The translations under genes and the position numbers were made by a program. Shown here one piece after another: positions 1 through 9,651 of a DNA stretch of 64,000 nucleotides (position 1 is the first letter of the stretch; each line of letters starts with the position of its first letter). The notes under the pieces are model-generated. The model had not been told where the DNA came from and did not search any database. It saw nothing but the letters and a program-made list of their open reading frames with translations. The stretch covers positions 2,771,809-2,835,808 of the forward strand of contig NZ_BSUL01000001.1 in assembly GCF_030161575.1 (NCBI RefSeq), in the 5' to 3' direction. The DNA is from Arenivirga flava (GTDB taxonomy: Bacteria > Actinomycetota > Actinomycetes > Actinomycetales > Microbacteriaceae).

Positions 1-1663
1 CCGTCCGGGTCAGCGTGCCGCCCGCAGCGGCGGTGACCGGGCTCTCCATCTTCATCGCCTCGAGCACGAGCAGCGTCTCGCCCTCGGCGACCTGCGCGCC
101 GTCCTCGACGAGCCAGCGCGCCAGCACGCCCGGGAAGGGCGCGAGCACGGCCCCTGGTGCGATCGCAGCCGATGCGGGCGCGGCCGGCGCTGTCCCCGTC
201 GCCGCCCCGAGGGCGAGCCCCGCGGGCAGGCCGAGGCGCACGCGGCGTCCGTCGATCTCGATCCAGGTGCGCTCGAGCTGCGGCTCCGCCGGGAAGGACG
301 CGGGCTGCGGCTCGGCGGCCCAGTCCATCTCGGTCTCGATCCAGCGCGTGTGCACCGCCAGCGCATCCGCTCCCGCGAAGGCGGGGTCGTCGACGACGGC
401 GCGATGGAACGGCAGCACGGTGGGCACGCCGTCGATGCGCAGCTCGGCGAGCGCGCGGCGGCTGCGGGCGAGCGCGGTCGCGCGGTCGGGACCCCAGACG
501 ACGAGCTTGGCGATGAGCGAGTCGAAGGCGTCGGGCACGACGGTGCCGTCGGTGACGCCCGCGTCGACCCGCACGCCGGGGCCCGACGGCGCGTGGAAGC
601 GCTCGACGAGGCCGGGGGAGGGCAGGAAGCCGCGGCCCGGGTCCTCGGCGTTGATGCGGAACTCGATGGCATGGCCGTGCGGCGCGCGCACGAGGTCGGG
701 GTCGAGGGCCTCGCCCTCGGCGATGCGCAGCTGCCAGGCGACCAGGTCGAGGCCGCTCGTCTCCTCGGTGACCGGGTGCTCGACCTGCAGGCGGGTGTTC
801 ACCTCGAGGAACGACAGCTCGCCGTCGGGGCCGAGCAGGAACTCGACCGTGCCGGCGCCGACGTAGCCGGCCTCGCGGCAGATGTCCGCGGCGGCGCCGA
901 GCAGGCGGTCCCGCTGCGCGTCGGTGAGGAACGGCGCGGGTGCCTCCTCGACCAGCTTCTGGTTGCGGCGCTGCAGCGAGCAGTCGCGGGTGCCGAGCGC
1001 GAGCACGGTGCCGTGCGCATCCGCCAGCACCTGCACCTCGACGTGGCGGGGGCGGTCGAGGAAGCGCTCGACGAAGCACTCGGGCCGGCCGAAGGCCTGC
1101 TGGGCCTCGCGCCGGGCCTCGTCGAAGCGCTCGGCGACCTCCTCGGCGCGCCAGGCGACGCGCATGCCGCGGCCCCCGCCGCCGTGCGCCGCCTTGATCG
1201 CGACCGGCAGGCCGTGCTCCGCGGCGAAGGCCTCCGCCTCCGCCGCCGAGTCGACCGGGCCGGGGGTGCCGGCGACGAAGGGGGCGCCGACCCGCTCGGC
1301 GATGCGGCGCGCGCTGACCTTGTCGCCGAGCGCCTCGATGGCCTCCGGCGACGGGCCGATCCACACGAGGCCGGCGGCCTGCACGGCGCGGGCGAACTCG
1401 GCGCTCTCGGAGCGGAAGCCGTAGCCGGGGTGCACCCCGTCGGCACCGGCGGCGACGGCCGCGGCGACGAGCTTGTCGATGTCGAGGTACGTCTCGGTGC
1501 CCGTCGTGCCCTCGAGGGCGACGGCCTCGTCGGCGAGGCGCACGTGCGGCGCGTCCGCGTCCTGGTCGGCGTAGACGGCGATCGCGGTGCGGCCGGTGTC
1601 GGCGCAGGCGCGCGCGATGCGCACGGCGATCTCGCCGCGGTTGGCGATGAGGATGCGCTGCAT
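1..1663 (-). CDS. Biotin carboxylase-BCCP fusion (acyl-CoA/urea carboxylase-type alpha subunit), 3' end outside window
   Basis: ATP-dependent carboxylation of a biotin carrier, and the carrier itself, on one chain. About 554 codons are visible. The N-terminus [16 protein letters not shown] is the classic biotin-carboxylase start; the ATP-grasp glycine loop (HGGGGRGM) is near residue 160 and the catalytic segment [10 protein letters not shown] near 288. After a linker the biotinyl domain carries the EAMKM lysine motif near residue 538, just before the window edge, so only a few C-terminal residues are missing. It lies 37 nt downstream of the PxpB-PxpC fusion in the same direction and is probably co-transcribed. 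AHS1/AHS2 proteins are homologous to the carboxyltransferase part of urea carboxylase, so this subunit plausibly works with them; that pairing is inference. Confidence 0.9.
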   Translation of the reverse strand, partial: MQRILIANRGEIAVRIARACADTGRTAIAVYADQDADAPHVRLADEAVALEGTTGTETYLDIDKLVAAAVAAGADGVHPGYGFRSESAEFARAVQAAGLVWIGPSPEAIEALGDKVSARRIAERVGAPFVAGTPGPVDSAAEAEAFAAEHGLPVAIKAAHGGGGRGMRVAWRAEEVAERFDEARREAQQAFGRPECFVERFLDRPRHVEVQVLADAHGTVLALGTRDCSLQRRNQKLVEEAPAPFLTDAQRDRLLGAAADICREAGYVGAGTVEFLLGPDGELSFLEVNTRLQVEHPVTEETSGLDLVAWQLRIAEGEALDPDLVRAPHGHAIEFRINAEDPGRGFLPSPGLVERFHAPSGPGVRVDAGVTDGTVVPDAFDSLIAKLVVWGPDRATALARSRRALAELRIDGVPTVLPFHRAVVDDPAFAGADALAVHTRWIETEMDWAAEPQPASFPAEPQLERTWIEIDGRRVRLGLPAGLALGAATGTAPAAPASAAIAPGAVLAPFPGVLARWLVEDGAQVAEGETLLVLEAMKMESPVTAAAGGTLTRT

Positions 1664-1700
1664 GAGCGTCCTTCCGGTGGTGGTGCGGGTGGGGTGCCGC

Positions 1701-3266
1701 TCAGCGCGGCGGGGGATCGATGACGAAGCGGATGCGCGTGCCCGGCCGGGCCTGCGCGAGCGAGGCCAGCGCGACCTCGCGCACGACCGCGACGATCGGG
1801 TAGCCGCCGGTGCTGGGATGGTCGGCCAGGAAGATCATCGGCTGGCCGGATGGCGGCACCTGCACGGAGCCGGTCGCGGCCCCCTCGCTCGGCAGCTCGC
1901 CGTCCACGGCGCGCGACAGCGGCTCGGCGCCCTCGAGCCGCAGCCCGACGCGGTCGGCGAGCGGCGTGATCGTCCAGGGCTGCTCGACGAGACGCTCGAG
2001 CGAGGCGGTGTCGAACCAGTCGTCGCGCGGGCCGAGCAGGACGGGTACGCGCAGCTCCTCGTCGGGGTCGGCGGGCCACGGCTCGGGACCCGCAGTGCAG
2101 CCGACGGGCTCCGCGCCGACGGGCAGCGCGTCGCCCGCCACGACCGGGTCGGGGCCGAGGCCTGCGAGGGTGTCGGTGGCGCGGCTGCCGAGCACGGCGG
2201 GCACGCCGATGCCGCCGCGCAGGGCGAGCACCGCGAGCCGGCCGGCGGCGGGCTCGCCCAGCTCGAGCACGTCATCGTCGTCGAGTGCGACGGCGCGCTG
2301 GTCGAGCACCTCGCGCCGCCGCTCGCCGCGCAGCACCGCGATGGGCAGGCGGGCGCCGGTGACGGCCACGACCAGCGGGCCGCGGGCCCGAAGGCGCACG
2401 CCGCCCAGGGGGATCTCGAGCACGGCCGCGCCGGGCGGGTTGCCGACAAGGCGGTTCGCGAGCCGCATGGCCGGTCCGTCGAGCGCGCCGCTGGCGGCGA
2501 CGCCGAGCGCCTCGAGGCCGGGGCGGCCCGCATCCTGCACGAGGGTGCGCAGGCCGGGGCGCTCGACGACGAGCGCCGGGCCGTCCTGCTGCAGGGGCGC
2601 GGCGACCGGAGCGGCGGCCCGCAGGGGTTCGTCGCGGGCCGGCACGAAGCGCACCCGGTCGCCGGGGCGGATGGCGGCGGGCGCCTCGCGGGCCGCATCC
2701 CACATCCGCAGCGGGGTGCGCCCGATCAGCTGCCAGCCGCCGGGGCTCTCGCGCGGGTAGACGCCGCTCCAGCGGCCGGCGAGCGCGACCGAGCCGGCCG
2801 GGATGCGGGTGCGCGGGGTACTGCGCCGCGGCACGTCGAAGACGGGGTCGCCGTCCACCAGGTACACGAAGCCGGGCGCGAAGCCGGCGAAGCCCGCCGT
2901 CCAGTCGGTGCCGCTGTGGCGGCGGGCGAGCGCCTCGGGGCTCATGCCGAGCAGCTCGGCCATCTCGGCGAGGTCCTCGCCGTCGTAGACGGTGGGCACC
3001 TCGACGACGGCGCCGTCGGCGCGGTCGACGGGCGCAGCGCTCACTGCATCGAGGCGCTCCAGCAGCTCGCCGCGTCGGATGCGGCGCGGGTCGAAGCCGA
3101 CGAGCAGCGTGCGTGCGGCGGGCAGCAGCTGCTCCAGGCCCGGCATCTGCAGCGCCTCCAGGCGGGCGTGCAGGCCGAGCGCGGCGGCGAGGTCGGGCAG
3201 CTCCACGAGCACGGCGCGGTCGCCGGCGGGCAGCACGCGCCGCGCGGCCGCCACCGGGACGTCCAT
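1701..3266 (-). CDS. pxpBC: 5-oxoprolinase subunits B and C fused (AHS1-AHS2, KipI-KipA type)
   Basis: A 521-residue fusion. The N-terminal AHS1/PxpB domain (about residues 8-210) holds the family segment [12 protein letters not shown] near residue 125. The C-terminal AHS2/PxpC domain (about 230-515) starts at [16 protein letters not shown] and continues with [12 protein letters not shown] and ANRLVGNP, which is the KipA signature. In other bacteria PxpA, PxpB and PxpC together cleave 5-oxoproline to glutamate using ATP. B and C are often separate genes; here one polypeptide carries both. The start codon overlaps the pxpA stop (TGATG), implying translational coupling. Pyroglutamate as substrate is inferred from the family and from pxpA. 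Confidence 0.92.
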   Translation of the reverse strand: MDVPVAAARRVLPAGDRAVLVELPDLAAALGLHARLEALQMPGLEQLLPAARTLLVGFDPRRIRRGELLERLDAVSAAPVDRADGAVVEVPTVYDGEDLAEMAELLGMSPEALARRHSGTDWTAGFAGFAPGFVYLVDGDPVFDVPRRSTPRTRIPAGSVALAGRWSGVYPRESPGGWQLIGRTPLRMWDAAREAPAAIRPGDRVRFVPARDEPLRAAAPVAAPLQQDGPALVVERPGLRTLVQDAGRPGLEALGVAASGALDGPAMRLANRLVGNPPGAAVLEIPLGGVRLRARGPLVVAVTGARLPIAVLRGERRREVLDQRAVALDDDDVLELGEPAAGRLAVLALRGGIGVPAVLGSRATDTLAGLGPDPVVAGDALPVGAEPVGCTAGPEPWPADPDEELRVPVLLGPRDDWFDTASLERLVEQPWTITPLADRVGLRLEGAEPLSRAVDGELPSEGAATGSVQVPPSGQPMIFLADHPSTGGYPIVAVVREVALASLAQARPGTRIRFVIDPPPR

Positions 3267-4030
3267 CAGCGCGCCGCGAACGGAGCGAGCTGCACGCCCG
3301 CCGCCACCAGCCGCTCGCGCACCGCCAGGGCCATCGCCTCGGCGCTGGGGCTGTCGCCGTGCACGCAGATCGAGTCGGCCTCGAAGCGGATCACCGAGCC
3401 GTCGACGGCGACCAGCTCGCCGGTCTCGACGAGGCGCAGCATCCGCTCGGCCACCGTGTCCGCGTCGTGCAGCACGCTGCCCGACTCGCGGCGCGAGACG
3501 AGTCGGCCCTCGGGCGTGTAGGCGCGGTCGGCGAACGCCTCGCGCGCCGTGGGCAGGCCGGCCTCCTCGGCGAGCCGCAGCACGACGCTGCCCGGCAGGC
3601 CGAGCAGCGTCAGCGTCGGATCGACCTCGCGCACGGCGCGCACGACGTCGGCGGCCTGCCGCTCGTCGTGGGCGATGCGGTTGTAGAGCGCGCCGTGCGG
3701 CTTGACGTACGAGACGCGCCCGCCGACCGAGGCGGCCAGCGCCTGCAGCGCCCCGATCTGGTAGATCACGTCGGGCACCAGGTCGTCGCTGGCGACGTCG
3801 AGGTCGCGGCGGCCGAAGCCGGCCAGGTCACGGTAGCCGACGTGCGCGCCGATCGCGACGCCGCGCTCGGCGGCGATCGCGGCGGTCGAGCGGATGGCGC
3901 GGGGATCGCCGGCATGGAAGCCGCAGGCGATGTTGGCGCTCGACACGATGCGGAGCATGGCCGCGTCGTCGCCGAGCGTCCACCGTCCGAAGCCCTCGCC
4001 GATGTCGCTGTTGAGGTCGATGGCGGTCAT
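3266..4030 (-). CDS. pxpA: 5-oxoprolinase subunit A (LamB/YcsF family)
   Basis: 254 residues, the usual family length. Signature segments are visible: [11 protein letters not shown] at the N-terminus, [12 protein letters not shown] near residue 33, GAHVGYRDL, and [15 protein letters not shown] near residue 110. PxpA is the third component of the ATP-dependent 5-oxoprolinase. The ATG is preceded by an AGGAGGGG-type ribosome binding site. It lies 28 nt downstream of the NRAMP-like carrier gene and overlaps pxpBC, so carrier, PxpA, PxpBC and BC-BCCP form one operon read leftward. Confidence 0.93.
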   Translation of the reverse strand: MTAIDLNSDIGEGFGRWTLGDDAAMLRIVSSANIACGFHAGDPRAIRSTAAIAAERGVAIGAHVGYRDLAGFGRRDLDVASDDLVPDVIYQIGALQALAASVGGRVSYVKPHGALYNRIAHDERQAADVVRAVREVDPTLTLLGLPGSVVLRLAEEAGLPTAREAFADRAYTPEGRLVSRRESGSVLHDADTVAERMLRLVETGELVAVDGSVIRFEADSICVHGDSPSAEAMALAVRERLVAAGVQLAPFAAR

Positions 4031-4058
4031 GTGCGCCCCTCCTGTCGTGGGTGGTCGA

Positions 4059-5341
4059 TCAGCCGAGCACCAGGCTGAAGATCGGGCGGATGGAGAGGGC
4101 GCCCATGTAGAAGCTCAGCAGCGTGGCCAGCGTCCCGATGATCAGCAGCCACTTCGGGTAGCGGTAGGTGCCGAGCAGGTCCTTGCGGAACCACCCGATG
4201 AACATGAAGATCGCCAGCCCGATGGGCAGCACGAGGCCGTTGAAGCCGCCCACGAAGACCAGGATGTTCGCGGGGCGGCGCCCCAGACCAGGAACAGCGC
4301 GAGCGAGACCGCGATGAAGCCGATGGTGATGAAGTTGCGGCCGCGCTGCTGGATGTCGCGGAAGAACACGGCGAAGAACGAGCTCGACGTGTACGCGGCG
4401 CCGATGACGCTGGTGATGGCGGCGGCCCAGAACACCACGCCGAAGACGCGGAAGCCGATGTCGCCGGCGGCGGCCTGGAAGGCCTGCGCGCCGGGGTTGC
4501 CGGCCGTGTCGAGCGCCACGCCGCTCGCGACGACGCCCAGCACGGCGAGGAAGAGCACGTAGCGCATGAGGCCGGTGACGAGGATGCCGTTCATGGCCGC
4601 GCGGTTGACCTCGCGCACGTTCTCGGGCCCGGTCGTGCCCGAGTCGAGCAGCTTGTGGGCGCCGGAGTAGGTGATGTAGCCGCCGACCGTGCCGCCGACG
4701 ATGGTGGTGATGGCTGCGAAGTCGAGCACGTCGGGCAGGACCGTCTGCCGCAGCGCGTCGCCGACCGGCGGTGCCGAGACGACCGCCACGTAGACCGTGA
4801 GGGCGATCATCACGAGGCCCAGCACGATGAGCACCTTGTCGACGATCGGGCCGGCCTTGCGGGCGAGGAAGATCGCGATGGCGATCACGGCGCTGATCGC
4901 GCCGCCGAGGTTCGGATCGAGGCCGAAGAGCACCTGCAGCCCGAGGCCGGCACCGGCGATGTTGCCGATGTTGAAGGCCAGGCCGCCGACCACGATGAGC
5001 ACGGTGAGCACGTATCCGGCGCCCGGGATCGCCTTGTTGGCGAGGTGCGGCGCGAACATGCCCGTGATGGTGACCATGCGCCAGACATTGAGCTGGATCG
5101 CGAAGTCGATGAGCACCGAGACGAGGATGCCGAAGGCGAAGGCCGCGCCGAGCTGCGCCGTGAAGGTGGCGGTCTGGGTGATGAAACCGGGTCCGATGGC
5201 GCTCGTGGCCATCATGAAGATGGCGCCGATGAGGGCGGAACGGCGCTTGCGGGCGTAGGCCTTCGTGCGCTCGGCGACGGTCAGCGAGTCGTCGGCGGGG
5301 TCGGGGGTGGTGCTCGGTACGGATGCGTCGTGCTCGGCCAC
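4059..5341 (-). CDS. NRAMP-family membrane carrier of the pxp operon (frame broken once)
   Basis: Polytopic carrier, about 427 residues once one base is restored, with roughly 11 hydrophobic segments. It resembles the NRAMP-like YcsG found in the Bacillus ycsFG-kipIA operon, so context supports a role in 5-oxoprolinase metabolism. The first helix reads [10 protein letters not shown] where metal-transporting NRAMPs have a DPGN motif, and helix 6 lacks the MPH motif, so metal transport is doubtful. The frame breaks at the GGGG run 4272-4275: a fifth G restores [16 protein letters not shown] and an intact C-terminus. The GTG start at 5341 is preceded by GAGGAG five bases upstream. Likely a sequencing error rather than a true pseudogene. 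Confidence 0.85.
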
Positions 5342-5402
5342 CGGGGCTCCTCGAGGTCGACGACCCGTCCCGTGACGGCGGCACCGGCTTCGCGAGTCGT
5401 TC

Positions 5403-5423
5403 AACGATCCACGCTAGATCGTT
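5403..5423. promoter_or_regulatory. Inverted repeat, candidate operator of the divergent GntR/pxp promoter region
   Basis: Perfect 7-bp arms AACGATC and GATCGTT separated by 7 nt, in the spacer between the divergent pxp operon and the GntR gene. Candidate binding site for the FCD regulator at 5483; inference from position and symmetry. Confidence 0.45.
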
Positions 5424-5424
5424 C

Positions 5425-5439
5425 ACATGTCAACCATGT
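5425..5439. promoter_or_regulatory. Second inverted repeat in the pxp/GntR spacer
   Basis: ACATG-TCAAC-CATGT. Read on the other strand its centre is ATGGTTGACAT, which fits the loose GntR-type GT...AC operator pattern. It lies 44 nt upstream of the regulator start and beside the first repeat. Inference. Confidence 0.45.
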
Positions 5440-5482
5440 TTCGTCCGCGGGTCGGTCCGTCGAGCGCTCCTAGGATGAGCGC

Positions 5483-6160
5483 ATGAGCCCGCGCCCCGCC
5501 GAGTCCGACGGCGCCGACCTGGTGGAGCGCACGGCGCTCGCGATCCGCGACCTGCTCATCGACGGGCGCCTGCGGCCCGGTCAGCAGCTCGTCGAGCCCG
5601 CCCTCGCCGCCGCCCTCGGCGTCTCCAGGAACACGCTGCGCGAGTCGTTCCGCATCCTCATGCACGAGGGCCTGCTGCTGCGGCACCCCAATCGCGGCGT
5701 CTTCGTGCACGCGCCCGATGTCGCCGAGATCCTCGACATCTACCGGGTGCGGCGCATCATCGAGGAGCAGGCGGTGCGCGGGGCCGCCCCGAAGCACCCG
5801 GGTCTCGCCGCGGTGCGAGCGGCCGTCGGGCAGGCCGTGCGCCTGCGCGACGCCGGCGACTGGAACGGCGTCGGCACCGAGAACATGCGCTTCCACGCCG
5901 CTCTCGTCGCGCTCGCCGACAGCCCCCGGCTCGCCGAGCTCTTCGCGCGGCTGCAGGCGGAGCTGCGCCTGGCCTTCGTCACCCTCGACAGCCCCGAGTA
6001 CCTGCACGACCCCTTCGTCGACGAGAACCGGCGCATCGTCGCGCTGCTCGACGATGGGCGCATGGGCGAGGCCGCCGATGCGCTCGACGCCTACTTCACG
6101 CGTTCCGAGCGCACGGTGCTCGCCGCGATCGAGCGGGGGCGCGCGACGCGACCGCGCTGA
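5483..6160 (+). CDS. GntR-family transcriptional regulator, FCD type
   Basis: 225 residues. The N-terminal winged helix (about residues 15-78) contains VEPALAAALGVSRNTLRESFRIL and a wing with HPNRGVFV. The C-terminal all-helical FCD ligand domain includes ENMRFHAALVALADS near residue 135. It is divergent from the pxp operon and is its likely regulator, probably responding to a small acid such as pyroglutamate. A TAGGAT hexamer lies exactly 6 nt upstream of the ATG with no Shine-Dalgarno sequence, suggesting a leaderless mRNA. The position where many FCD proteins have EH reads DENRRI, so one usual metal ligand may be absent. Confidence 0.88.
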   Translation: MSPRPAESDGADLVERTALAIRDLLIDGRLRPGQQLVEPALAAALGVSRNTLRESFRILMHEGLLLRHPNRGVFVHAPDVAEILDIYRVRRIIEEQAVRGAAPKHPGLAAVRAAVGQAVRLRDAGDWNGVGTENMRFHAALVALADSPRLAELFARLQAELRLAFVTLDSPEYLHDPFVDENRRIVALLDDGRMGEAADALDAYFTRSERTVLAAIERGRATRPR

Positions 6161-6215
6161 TCGACGCCGAGGCGCTCCGGGAGGAGTAGCGTTCCGGCAA
6201 CGACGGGAGGCCCCA

Positions 6216-7204
6216 ATGCGAGCAGCGGATGCGGCGGACACCCTGGGTGCGGACGGCCGCTTCTCCGACCCCTCTGGCGCGTCGACGTCGCCCTCACCGA
6301 TCTCGAGCGCGAGCTGCTGCGCACCTGGCACGTGCGCCGACTCGCCTTCATCGCGCACGCCGGCGCCGCCTCGATCACCACGACGCAGCGCTACTCGCGC
6401 CTCGAGCACTCGCTCGGGGTGCTCGCGCTCGTGGCGCACTTCGCGCCCGACGATCATGCCGCCCGGGCCGCGGCGCTGCTGCACGACGTGGGGCACCTCG
6501 CGTTCAGCCACAGCGTCGAGGGGTTCGCGGGGCTGAACCATCACGCGATCGGCCGGGCACGCATCCGCTCGCTCGATCCGGTGCTGCGCGAGCACGGCCT
6601 CGACGCCGAGACCGTCATCGCGATCGACGAGGGTCGCGTTCCGTCGCCGCTGTTCGCCGTCGCCGGCGGGCTCAAGCTCGACCACCTCGACTCCTTCCTG
6701 CGCAGCGGCCAGGCGCACGGCCGCACGGTCTCGCCGCCGTGGGAGCTGCTGCGTCGCCTGCGCCTGCGCGGCGGCACGGTCGATGCGGATGCGGCCACCG
6801 CCGCCGAGCTCATCGACCTCATCGTCGGCGAGGCGCGCGGTCACCGCGCGAGCGCGAACGTCGCGGCCGTGGCGGTGCTGCGCAGCCTCGTCGCCGAGCT
6901 GCTGGCGGATGCGTCCGGCGAACTGCTCGACCGCTTCGCCGCGTGGACCGACGACGAGCTGTGGGCGGCGCTGCTCGCCGACCCGCGCACGGCGGAGCGC
7001 ACCCGGGCGTTCCGGCGCAGCCCCGACGCCTGGCGCGCGCTGCTGCGACCGGCGGATGCGGTGCCCGGCCCCGCGCAGATCGAGCACGTCATCGCACGCG
7101 GCTACCTCGACCTGCCGATGGTCGACGGCGAGCTGCGCGGCAGCGCGGAGGTGCTCGAGCTGCGCGCCGGGCTGCCGCTGCGGTACCTCGTCGAGCCGTA
7201 CTGA
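6216..7204 (+). CDS. HD-domain phosphohydrolase (frame broken once)
   Basis: About 329 residues when repaired. The HD motif LLHDVGHLAFSHSVEG follows an upstream metal-ligand histidine region (RYSRLEHSLGV), as in dGTPase/YpgQ-like HD hydrolases; the substrate is unknown. The ATG at 6216 has a GGGAGG site 5 nt upstream, but the first 19 codons (MRAADAADTLGADGRFSDP) are out of frame with the rest. Adding a C to the CCCC run 6269-6272 joins them to LWRVDVALTDLERELLRTWHVRRLAF. No operon partner: 55 nt after the GntR gene and 76 nt before ohrR. Confidence 0.8.
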
Positions 7205-7250
7205 GCGTCTGCTCGCGAGCCGTGCCGAGCATCCGCTGTGTTCGCTTGTG

Positions 7251-7265
7251 CGCAATCAGATTGTG
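7251..7265. promoter_or_regulatory. Candidate OhrR operator
   Basis: Imperfect palindrome CGCAATC-A-GATTGTG (6 of 7 arm positions pair) centred 23 nt upstream of the ohrR start. Its placement over the expected promoter fits autoregulation by OhrR; inference. Confidence 0.45.
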
Positions 7266-7280
7266 TGCGACCGTTTGTGC

Positions 7281-7754
7281 ATGCCCGTGACCGACGACAT
7301 GGTGTGCTTCAGCCTCTACGCCGCCACCCGCGCGACGACGCAGGCGTACCGCGCCCTGCTCGAGCCGTGGGGGCTCACCTACCCGCAGTACCTCGTGCTC
7401 GCCGTGCTCTGGAACGACGGCGATCAGAGCGTCAAGACCCTCGGCGAGCGACTGCAGCTCGACTCCGGCACCCTGTCGCCGCTGCTGCGGCGCATGGACG
7501 AGGCCGGACTCGTGACGCGGGCTCGCCGGGCGGACGACGAGCGGGTCGTCACCGTCGCCCTCGGCGACCTCGGCCGCGATCTGCGCGGCGAGCTCGCGCA
7601 CATCCCCGCGCGCATCGCAGCGGGCACCGGGCTCGACGGGCCCGAGGCGGCGGAGTCGCTCATCCGCACCCTGCAGGAGCTCACGCGCACCATGCAGGCG
7701 ACGGCGGCCGCCGCGACCGCGCAGCCGACCCGGGAGGGTGCGGCCGCGACCTGA
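7281..7754 (+). CDS. ohrR: Organic hydroperoxide-sensing MarR-family repressor OhrR
   Basis: 157-residue MarR winged helix. An N-terminal cysteine sits in DDMVCFSLYAATRA, the position of the peroxide-reactive Cys of OhrR. The recognition region SVKTLGERLQLDSGTLSPLLRRMDEAGLVTR and wing RRADDERVVTVAL follow. Ohr is encoded directly downstream, which supports OhrR over a generic MarR. One cysteine only is visible in the sensing region, pointing to the one-Cys class, which is oxidised with low-molecular-weight or protein thiols. Confidence 0.9.
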   Translation: MPVTDDMVCFSLYAATRATTQAYRALLEPWGLTYPQYLVLAVLWNDGDQSVKTLGERLQLDSGTLSPLLRRMDEAGLVTRARRADDERVVTVALGDLGRDLRGELAHIPARIAAGTGLDGPEAAESLIRTLQELTRTMQATAAAATAQPTREGAAAT

Positions 7755-7844
7755 CGCGGCCCGCCGCATCCGCTCGCCCGCTCGGGCGGGCCATGAACCG
7801 CGCCGCCCACCCCTCGGGTGGCGTCGACCGAAGGAGGAACATCC

Positions 7845-8267
7845 ATGGACGTGCTCTACACCGCCGAAGCGCTCTCGACCGGCTCGGGTCGCGACGGCCA
7901 CGTCGCCACGGGCGACGGCATCATCGACCTGGACATGGCCGTGCCGAAGGAGATGGGCGGCTCCGGCGCCGGGGCCAACCCCGAGCAGCTGTTCGCCGCG
8001 GGCTACGCGGCCTGCTTCCACTCCGCGCTGCACGCCGTGGCGCGCCAGTCGAAGGCGAACCTCGAGGGCTCGAGCGTCGGCGGCCGCGTGCAGATCGGCC
8101 CGAACGGCGAGGGAGGCTTCCAGCTGGCCGTGCTGCTCGAGGTCGTGATCCCCGAGCTGCCGCACGACGAGGCGCAGAAGCTGGCCGACGCCGCGCACCA
8201 GGTGTGCCCGTACTCGAACGCGACGCGCGGCAACATCGACGTCACGATCACGGTCTCGGACGACTGA
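7845..8267 (+). CDS. ohr: Organic hydroperoxide resistance protein (Ohr/OsmC family peroxidase)
   Basis: 140 residues, standard Ohr length. It detoxifies organic hydroperoxides with two cysteines: Cys in GYAACFHSALHAVA and Cys in HQVCPYSNATRGN, the canonical Ohr pair. The N-terminus MDVLYTAEALSTGSGRDGHV is typical. A strong AAGGAGG site lies 7 nt before the ATG. It follows ohrR by 90 nt and is coupled (TGATG) to the oxidoreductase downstream. Confidence 0.95.
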   Translation: MDVLYTAEALSTGSGRDGHVATGDGIIDLDMAVPKEMGGSGAGANPEQLFAAGYAACFHSALHAVARQSKANLEGSSVGGRVQIGPNGEGGFQLAVLLEVVIPELPHDEAQKLADAAHQVCPYSNATRGNIDVTITVSDD

Positions 8268-9244
8268 TGCGCGCCGTCATCCAGGATGTCTTCGGCGAGC
8301 CGCAGGACGTGCTCGCCACCCGCGAGATCGAGCGCCCCGAGCCCGGCGCCGGCCAGGTGCGCCTGCGCGTGCTGCTCTCGCCGATCCACAACCACGACCT
8401 CTGGACCGCCCGCGGCACCTACGGGTTCAAGCCCGAGCTGCCCGCGCAGGCCGGTACCGAGGCGGTCGCCGTGATCGATGCGCTCGGCGAGGGCGTCGAG
8501 GGCCTCGAGCTCGGGCAGCGGGTCGCCACCGGCGGCAGCTTCGGCGCCTGGGCCGAGTTCGTCGTCACCCCGGCCGCGGGGCTCATCCCCGTGCCCGACG
8601 CGCTGCCCGACGAGGCCGCCGCCCAGCTCGTGGCCATGCCGTTCAGCGCCATCAGCCTGCTCGACTCGCTCGGGCTCGAGGCCGGCGACTGGCTCGTGCA
8701 GAACGCCGCCAACGGTGCGGTCGGCCGCATGGTCGCCCAGCTCGGCGCCGCCCGCGGCATCAACGTGCTCGGCCTCGTGCGCCGCGCCGAGGGCGTCGAG
8801 GAGCTGCGCGAGCAGGGCATCGAGCGCGTCGTCGCGACGGATGCCGAGGACTGGCGCGACCGGGTCGCCGAGATCACCGGCGGTGCCCCCATCCGCGTCG
8901 GCATCGAGTCGGTCGGCGGACGCTCCGCCGGCGACGTGCTCTCGCTGCTCGCGGAGGGCGGCGAGCTCGTCGCCTTCGGCGCCATGGCCGCGCCGATCAT
9001 GGAGATCGCCTCGGGCGACGTCATCTTCAAGCAGGCCACCGTGCGGGGCTTCTGGGGCAGCAAGGTCAGTGCGGCGATCGGCCCCGACGACAAGCGCCGC
9101 CTCTTCGGCGAGCTGCTGCAGCGCATCGGCTCCGGCGAGCTGACCCTGCCGGTCTCGGCGATCTTCCCCCTCGAGCGGGTCGCCGAGGCGTCTGCGGCCA
9201 GCCTCACCGCCGGTCGCGTGGGCAAGGTGCTGCTCAAGCCGTAA
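8267..9244 (+). CDS. Zinc-independent medium-chain oxidoreductase (quinone reductase-like)
   Basis: 325 residues of the MDR superfamily: a GroES-like N-terminal domain (about 1-125) and a Rossmann domain whose cofactor loop reads VQNAANGAVGRMVAQLG near residue 150, in the style of crotonyl/quinone reductases using NADPH. The catalytic zinc ligands of alcohol dehydrogenases are absent. The start overlaps the ohr stop codon, so it is the third gene of the ohrR-ohr unit; a role in reducing aldehyde or enone products of lipid peroxidation is plausible but inferred. Confidence 0.85.
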   Translation: MRAVIQDVFGEPQDVLATREIERPEPGAGQVRLRVLLSPIHNHDLWTARGTYGFKPELPAQAGTEAVAVIDALGEGVEGLELGQRVATGGSFGAWAEFVVTPAAGLIPVPDALPDEAAAQLVAMPFSAISLLDSLGLEAGDWLVQNAANGAVGRMVAQLGAARGINVLGLVRRAEGVEELREQGIERVVATDAEDWRDRVAEITGGAPIRVGIESVGGRSAGDVLSLLAEGGELVAFGAMAAPIMEIASGDVIFKQATVRGFWGSKVSAAIGPDDKRRLFGELLQRIGSGELTLPVSAIFPLERVAEASAASLTAGRVGKVLLKP

Positions 9245-9268
9245 ACGGGGCGCCCTGCGGGGCGTCCG

Positions 9269-9347
9269 CCCCGAGTGCGGGAGCGGATGCGACGACGTGC
9301 CTGGCGTGCGCGAGGCACGACGTCGCGTCCGCTCCCGCTCCTCGGGG
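9269..9347. repeat. Long imperfect palindrome after the ohr operon
   Basis: Two roughly 33-nt arms, beginning CCCCGAG and ending CTCGGGG, pair with only a few mismatches around a 10-nt loop (GGCGTGCGCG). It sits just 3' of the ohr operon. It could act as a terminator hairpin, although no T tract follows. Confidence 0.7.
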
Positions 9348-9432
9348 TCGGGCCGGGGCGCGACCCTCAGCTTCGCCGCGGCGAGCGGATGCAGGATGGA
9401 CGCATCCGTCCGCCCCTCCCGAGAGCGCAGCC

Positions 9433-9612
9433 ATGAGCACCCCCGACCCCAGCCCCGCCCCCGATCAGGACCGCGTGCCCGAGACCGGCATCGACAACGG
9501 GCAGGACCTCTCGACCCGCAGCGGCAGCAGCCCGCTGCCGATCCTGCTCGGCGGCCTCGGCGTGGTCGTGGCGATCGTGCTGAGCTTGATCGGCCTGTCG
9601 CTGAGCCGCTGA
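9433..9612 (+). CDS. Small hypothetical membrane protein (59 aa)
   Basis: Short ORF starting MSTPDPSPAPDQDRVPETG. A Pro/Asp-rich soluble N-terminus is followed by one hydrophobic helix (about residues 35-56, LPILLGGLGVVVAIVLSLIG) and a short SLSR tail, as in small single-pass actinobacterial proteins. No recognisable family and only a weak purine-rich site upstream. It stands alone between the ohr operon palindrome and the convergent DUF1304 gene. Confidence 0.55.
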   Translation: MSTPDPSPAPDQDRVPETGIDNGQDLSTRSGSSPLPILLGGLGVVVAIVLSLIGLSLSR

Positions 9613-9651
9613 GCGCCCCGTCGGGCCCTGCAGCGAAGCGATGGCGAGCGC

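Noticed and set aside
4059..5341. NRAMP-like gene as a true pseudogene
   Set aside because: Single break in a G run with full-length sequence on both sides, and eight further breaks of the same kind, favour a consensus error.
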